This document shows positions 60,296 to 64,000 of a DNA stretch of 64,000 bases, in pieces. Source of the DNA: Rugamonas sp. (GTDB lineage: Bacteria > Pseudomonadota > Gammaproteobacteria > Burkholderiales > Burkholderiaceae_D); the NCBI RefSeq assembly GCF_025354735.1, contig NZ_JANXMI010000001.1:1-64000 (forward strand), read 5' to 3'. Within the stretch, counting starts at the first letter, position 1, and each line of letters starts with the position of its first letter. Below the pieces are notes generated by a model. That model worked only from the letters and a program-made list of their open reading frames with translations. It was not told the origin of the DNA and did no database searches. A program made the translations under genes and the position numbers.

Positions 60296-61783
60296 ATGGC
60301 TGAACTACAAGCACAAACGGAACAAGCCGGCGCCACGCTCGAGATGAGCGATTTCGGCAGCCTGCTGCAAAAGGAATTCAAACCGCAGTCGGACAAGGCC
60401 AAGGAATCGGTCGAGAACGCCGTGCGCACGCTGGCCGAACAGGCGCTGCTGGGCAGCAACCTGATTTCGGGCGACGTCCTGGCCACGATCGAAGGTTTGA
60501 TCGCCGCGCTGGACAAGAAATTGAGCGAGCAGATCAACCTGATCTTGCACACGCCCGAATTCCAGGCCCTCGAAGGCGCGTGGCGCGGCCTGCACCACCT
60601 GGTCAACAACACCGAGACCGACGAGACGCTGAAAATCCGCGTCATGAACATCTCCAAGAACGACCTGGGCAAGTCGCTCAAGAAGTTCAAGGGCACGGCC
60701 TGGGACCAGAGCCCGATCTTCAAGAAAATGTACGAGGAAGAATTCGGCCAGTTCGGCGGCGAGCCTTTCGGCGCCATCGTGGCCGACTATTATTTCGACA
60801 ACAGCGCACCCGACGTCGAGCTGCTGTCGGGTATGGCCAAGGTGGCCGCCGCCGCCCACGCGCCCTTCATCGCCGCCGCCGCGCCGTCCGTGATGCTGAT
60901 GGAATCGTGGCAGGAGCTGGCCAATCCGCGCGACCTGACCAAGATCTTCCAGACCCCGGAACACGCCGCCTGGCGCTCGTTCCGCGAGTCCGAGGATTCG
61001 CGCTACGTCGGCCTGGCCATGCCGCGCTTCCTGGCGCGCCAGCCCTACGGCGCCAAGACCGACCCGGTCGAAGCCTTCGACTTCGAGGAAGACACCTCGG
61101 CCGCCGACAGCAAGAACTACACCTGGGCCAACGCCGCCTACGCGATGGCGGTCAACATCAACCGTTCGTTCAAGGAATACGGCTGGTGCTCGCGCATCCG
61201 CGGCATCGAGTCCGGCGGCGCGGTTGAAGGCCTGCCCGTGCACTCCTTCCCGACCGACGACGGCGGCGTGGCGATGCAGTGCCCGACCGAGATCGCCATT
61301 TCCGACCGCCGCGAAGCGGAGCTGGCCGCCAACGGCTTCATGCCGCTGGTGCACAAGAAAAACACCGACTTCGCCGCCTTCATCGGCGCCCAGTCGCTGC
61401 ACAAGCCGGCCGAATACGACGACCCGGACGCCACCGCCAACGCCAACCTGGCCGCGCGCCTGCCTTACCTGTTCGCCACCTGCCGCTTCGCCCACTACCT
61501 CAAGTGCATCGTGCGCGACAAGATCGGCTCCTTCAAGGAACGCGCCGAAATGGAGCGCTGGCTGACCAAGTGGATCATGCAATACGTCGACGGCGATCCG
61601 GCCAGCTCCAGCGAAACCACCAAGGCCAGGAAGCCGCTGGCGGCGGCCGAGGTGATCCTGGAAGAAGTCGAAGGCAATCCGGGCTATTACACCTCGAAGT
61701 TTTTCCTGCGCCCGCACTACCAGCTGGAAGGTTTGACCGTGTCGCTGCGCCTGGTGTCGAAATTGCCGTCCGCTAAAGGTTAA
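60296..61783 (+). CDS. tssC: type VI secretion contractile sheath large subunit
   Basis: 495 aa; EGAWRGLHHLVNNTETDETLKIRVMNISKNDLGKSLKKFKG...FKERAEMERWLTKWIMQYV. Confidence 0.97.
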   Translation: MAELQAQTEQAGATLEMSDFGSLLQKEFKPQSDKAKESVENAVRTLAEQALLGSNLISGDVLATIEGLIAALDKKLSEQINLILHTPEFQALEGAWRGLHHLVNNTETDETLKIRVMNISKNDLGKSLKKFKGTAWDQSPIFKKMYEEEFGQFGGEPFGAIVADYYFDNSAPDVELLSGMAKVAAAAHAPFIAAAAPSVMLMESWQELANPRDLTKIFQTPEHAAWRSFRESEDSRYVGLAMPRFLARQPYGAKTDPVEAFDFEEDTSAADSKNYTWANAAYAMAVNINRSFKEYGWCSRIRGIESGGAVEGLPVHSFPTDDGGVAMQCPTEIAISDRREAELAANGFMPLVHKKNTDFAAFIGAQSLHKPAEYDDPDATANANLAARLPYLFATCRFAHYLKCIVRDKIGSFKERAEMERWLTKWIMQYVDGDPASSSETTKARKPLAAAEVILEEVEGNPGYYTSKFFLRPHYQLEGLTVSLRLVSKLPSAKG

Positions 61784-61794
61784 CCGTGTGCCGC

Positions 61795-61808
61795 GCGGGC
61801 CGGCCCGC
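61795..61808 (+). other. perfect 14-bp palindrome/hairpin between tssC and hcp
   Basis: GCGGGCCGGCCCGC in the 89-bp tssC-hcp gap. Confidence 0.45.
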
Positions 61809-61872
61809 CGCGCAAATTGGGATGTTCAACCACCGCCGGTCGCTCGAATGACCGGCACTACAGGAGAATAAA

Positions 61873-62370
61873 ATGGCTTTAGATATGTTCATCAACATGG
61901 GCGCCACCATCAAGGGCGAATCGCGCGACAAAGTACAAGGTCCGCTGGGCGACGTCGACGTGCTGGCCTGGAGCTGGGGCATGAGCCAGTCCGGCAGCAC
62001 CCATATGGGCAGCGGCGGCGGCGCCGGCAAGGCCAGCTTCCAGGACTTGTCGTTCACCAAATACGTCGACAGCTCGAGCAACGCGTTGATGAACGCGCTG
62101 GCCAAGGGCAGCCACTTGCCCAAGTGCGTGCTGATCGCGCGCAAGGCCGGCGAAGGCCAGAACAAATACATCACCATCACCATGGAAGAAGTGCTGGTGA
62201 CGTCGGTGTCGACCGGCGGCAGCGGCGGCGAAGACCGCCTGACGGAAAACGTCACGCTCAACTTCGGCAAGGTGGCCTTCGCCTACACGCCGCAAGACGC
62301 CAAGGGCACTGTGGCCGGCGACAAGACCTTCACGTGGAATATCGCCGAGAACAACGGCGAAATCTCCTAA
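61873..62370 (+). CDS. hcp: type VI secretion tube protein Hcp (TssD)
   Basis: MALDMFINMGATIKGESRDKVQGPLGDVDVLAWSWGMSQSGSTHMGSGGGAGKASFQDLSFTKYVDSSSNALM. Confidence 0.97.
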   Translation: MALDMFINMGATIKGESRDKVQGPLGDVDVLAWSWGMSQSGSTHMGSGGGAGKASFQDLSFTKYVDSSSNALMNALAKGSHLPKCVLIARKAGEGQNKYITITMEEVLVTSVSTGGSGGEDRLTENVTLNFGKVAFAYTPQDAKGTVAGDKTFTWNIAENNGEIS

Positions 62371-62497
62371 GCACCGTGGCGCTCCGCGCCCGTCGCCCGT
62401 GCGGCGGCGGGCGCGGACCGCCATCATCATCTTCGGCAATCCGCAATCCGCATGACCGAATTTTTTTCACCGCCGCATGACGGTGGGGGAGCATGGA

Positions 62498-63364
62498 ATG
62501 ACCGCGCAAGACTGCATTCGTGATGGAAACCTGGCCGGCGCGCTCGCCGCCCTGCAGGATGCCGTGCGCAAGAACGCCGCCGACGCCAAGCTGCGCGTGT
62601 TCCTGTTCCAGCTGCTGTGCGTGCGCGGCGAATGGGCCCGCGCGCTGACCCAGCTGAACGTGGCCGGCGAACTCGACGCCGGCACCCTGCCCATGGTGCA
62701 GACTTACCGCGAAGCCATCCAGTGCGAAGCGCTGCGCGCCGACATCTTCGCCGGCAAGCGCGCGCCGCTGATCTTCGGCGAGCCGCAACCGTGGCTGGCG
62801 CAACTGATTTCCGCCTTGCAGTACGACGCCACCGACCCGGCCCGCGCCGCCGCCGAGCGCGCGCAGGCGCTGGCCGCCGCGCCGGCCTCGCCGGGCAATA
62901 TCGACGGCGTGCCCTTCGCCTGGCTGGCCGACGCCGACCAGCGCCTCGGCCCGGTGCTCGAAGCCATCGTCAACGGCCGCTATTTCTGGATCCCGCTGTG
63001 CCGCATCAGCCGCATCGAGCTCGACGCGCCGGCCGACCTGCGCGACACCGTCTGGAGCGCCGCCTCCTTCACCTGGAGCAACGGCGCCCAGACCGTCGGC
63101 CTGATACCGACCCGCTACAACGGCACCGCCGCCAGCGGCGACGACGCCTTGCTGCTGGCGCGCCGCACCGAGTGGATCGCGCAAGGCGAGGGCGACGCCG
63201 GCCTGGGCCAGCGCATGTTCGCCACCGACACCGCCGACTACGCGCTGATGGACGTGCGCGTGATCGCCTTCGACGCCGCGCCGGAGACGGCCGATGGCGC
63301 CGAAGTCGCCGATGCGTCCGCCGCGGCCGACGCCGCGCCAGCGGCGGAGCCCACGCATGGCTGA
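62498..63364 (+). CDS. tagJ: type VI secretion accessory protein TagJ (ImpE family)
   Basis: CIRDGNLAGALAALQDAVRKNAADAKLRVFLFQLLCVRGEWARALTQLNVAGELDAGTLPMVQTYREAIQCEALRADIFAGKRAPLIFG; start ATG 62477 or 62498. Confidence 0.92.
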   Translation: MTAQDCIRDGNLAGALAALQDAVRKNAADAKLRVFLFQLLCVRGEWARALTQLNVAGELDAGTLPMVQTYREAIQCEALRADIFAGKRAPLIFGEPQPWLAQLISALQYDATDPARAAAERAQALAAAPASPGNIDGVPFAWLADADQRLGPVLEAIVNGRYFWIPLCRISRIELDAPADLRDTVWSAASFTWSNGAQTVGLIPTRYNGTAASGDDALLLARRTEWIAQGEGDAGLGQRMFATDTADYALMDVRVIAFDAAPETADGAEVADASAAADAAPAAEPTHG

Positions 63365-63866
63365 ACTGGCGCCGCGCGAGCGCCTGCAACCGAGTCTGCT
63401 CGACCGCCTCAGCGACGACGAGCCCGACAACAGCAGCGAGCCGCGCGAACGGCGCGTGCTGTCGCTGCGCACGCTGCGCGAAGGCGTGCTGCGCGACCTG
63501 GCCTGGCTGCTCAACACCACCAACCTGCTGTCGGTGATCGAGCACGGCGACTTGCCCCACGTCGCCAATTCCGTGCTGAACTACGGCGTGCCGGTGATGT
63601 CGGGCCACTCGCTCAACAGCCTCAATATCGCCCAGCTCGAACGGGGCATACGCCAGGCCATCTGGGACTTCGAGCCGCGCCTGATCCGCGCCACCGTCGG
63701 CGTCAAGGCGCGCATGAACGCCGACGAAAAAAACACCCTGACCTTCGACATCGAAGCGGACCTGTGGGCCCAGCCCTATCCCGAGCGGCTCTACCTGAAG
63801 ACCGAACTCGATCTTGAGCGCGGCGCCGTGCTGCTGTCCGAAACCAACGGCCGGAGCGTCAAATGA
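63357..63866 (+). CDS. tssE: type VI secretion baseplate subunit TssE
   Basis: MAELAPRERLQPSLLDRLSDDEPDN...LREGVLRDLAWLLNTTNLLSV...SVLNYGVPVMSGHSLN; gp25-like. Start at ATG 63357. Confidence 0.94.
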   Translation: MAELAPRERLQPSLLDRLSDDEPDNSSEPRERRVLSLRTLREGVLRDLAWLLNTTNLLSVIEHGDLPHVANSVLNYGVPVMSGHSLNSLNIAQLERGIRQAIWDFEPRLIRATVGVKARMNADEKNTLTFDIEADLWAQPYPERLYLKTELDLERGAVLLSETNGRSVK

Positions 63867-64000
63867 ATCCGCGCTTTCTGCGCTACTACAGCCAGGAGTT
63901 GCAGCACCTGCGCGAAGTGGGCGGCGAGTTCGCCCAGGAATATCCCAAGATCGCCGGGCGCCTGGGCCTCGACGCCTTCGAGTGCGCCGACCCCTACGTC
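63863..64000 (+). CDS. tssF: type VI secretion baseplate subunit TssF (partial, runs off right edge)
   Basis: MNPRFLRYYSQELQHLREVGGEFAQEYPKIAGRLGLDAFECADPYV is the TssF N-terminus; ATGA overlap with tssE. Confidence 0.95.
   Translation, partial: MNPRFLRYYSQELQHLREVGGEFAQEYPKIAGRLGLDAFECADPYV

Overview
The window is a 64 kb, GC-rich, ordinary-density bacterial chromosome segment. Gene content and the smpB/ratA/rnfH and guaB/guaA blocks suggest a betaproteobacterium of the Oxalobacteraceae (Massilia/Duganella/Janthinobacterium type); this is an inference. From left to right it contains: (1) smpB (partial)/ratA/rnfH and a lipase; (2) a carbohydrate locus, GH3 - GH94-type phosphorylase - GPH symporter - TonB receptor - gluconokinase - GntR-like LacI regulator, with two matching LacI/GntR operators, best read as a candidate cellobionate (aldonic acid) utilisation locus; (3) DUF4124, guaB, guaA; (4) small oxidoreductase clusters (GST, peroxiredoxin-like, SDRs, LysR, alpha/beta hydrolase, quinone-oxidoreductase-like ADH, TetR); (5) a porin / PstS-like protein / GGDEF-EAL trio whose GGDEF motif is degenerate (GGYEF); (6) a PemK/MazF-like toxin-antitoxin pair with a palindromic operator; (7) an L-rhamnose catabolic and ABC-transport locus with a frameshift in the bifunctional aldolase/dehydrogenase; (8) a radical SAM/SPASM gene with a frameshift; (9) MFS plus two tandemly duplicated DUF3237 genes under a divergent TetR; (10) DUF3334; (11) isoquinoline-1-oxidoreductase-like Mo hydroxylase, ADH, OYE and SDR genes; (12) an unexplained intergenic array of TACTAAAA/TTTTAGTA motifs; (13) a Ser/Thr kinase plus GAF-T2SSE_N protein divergent from a type VI secretion cluster (tssA,B,C,hcp,tagJ,tssE,tssF partial). 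No tRNA, rRNA, CRISPR array or complete mobile element was recognised. All product names come from reading the translations; no searches were run.
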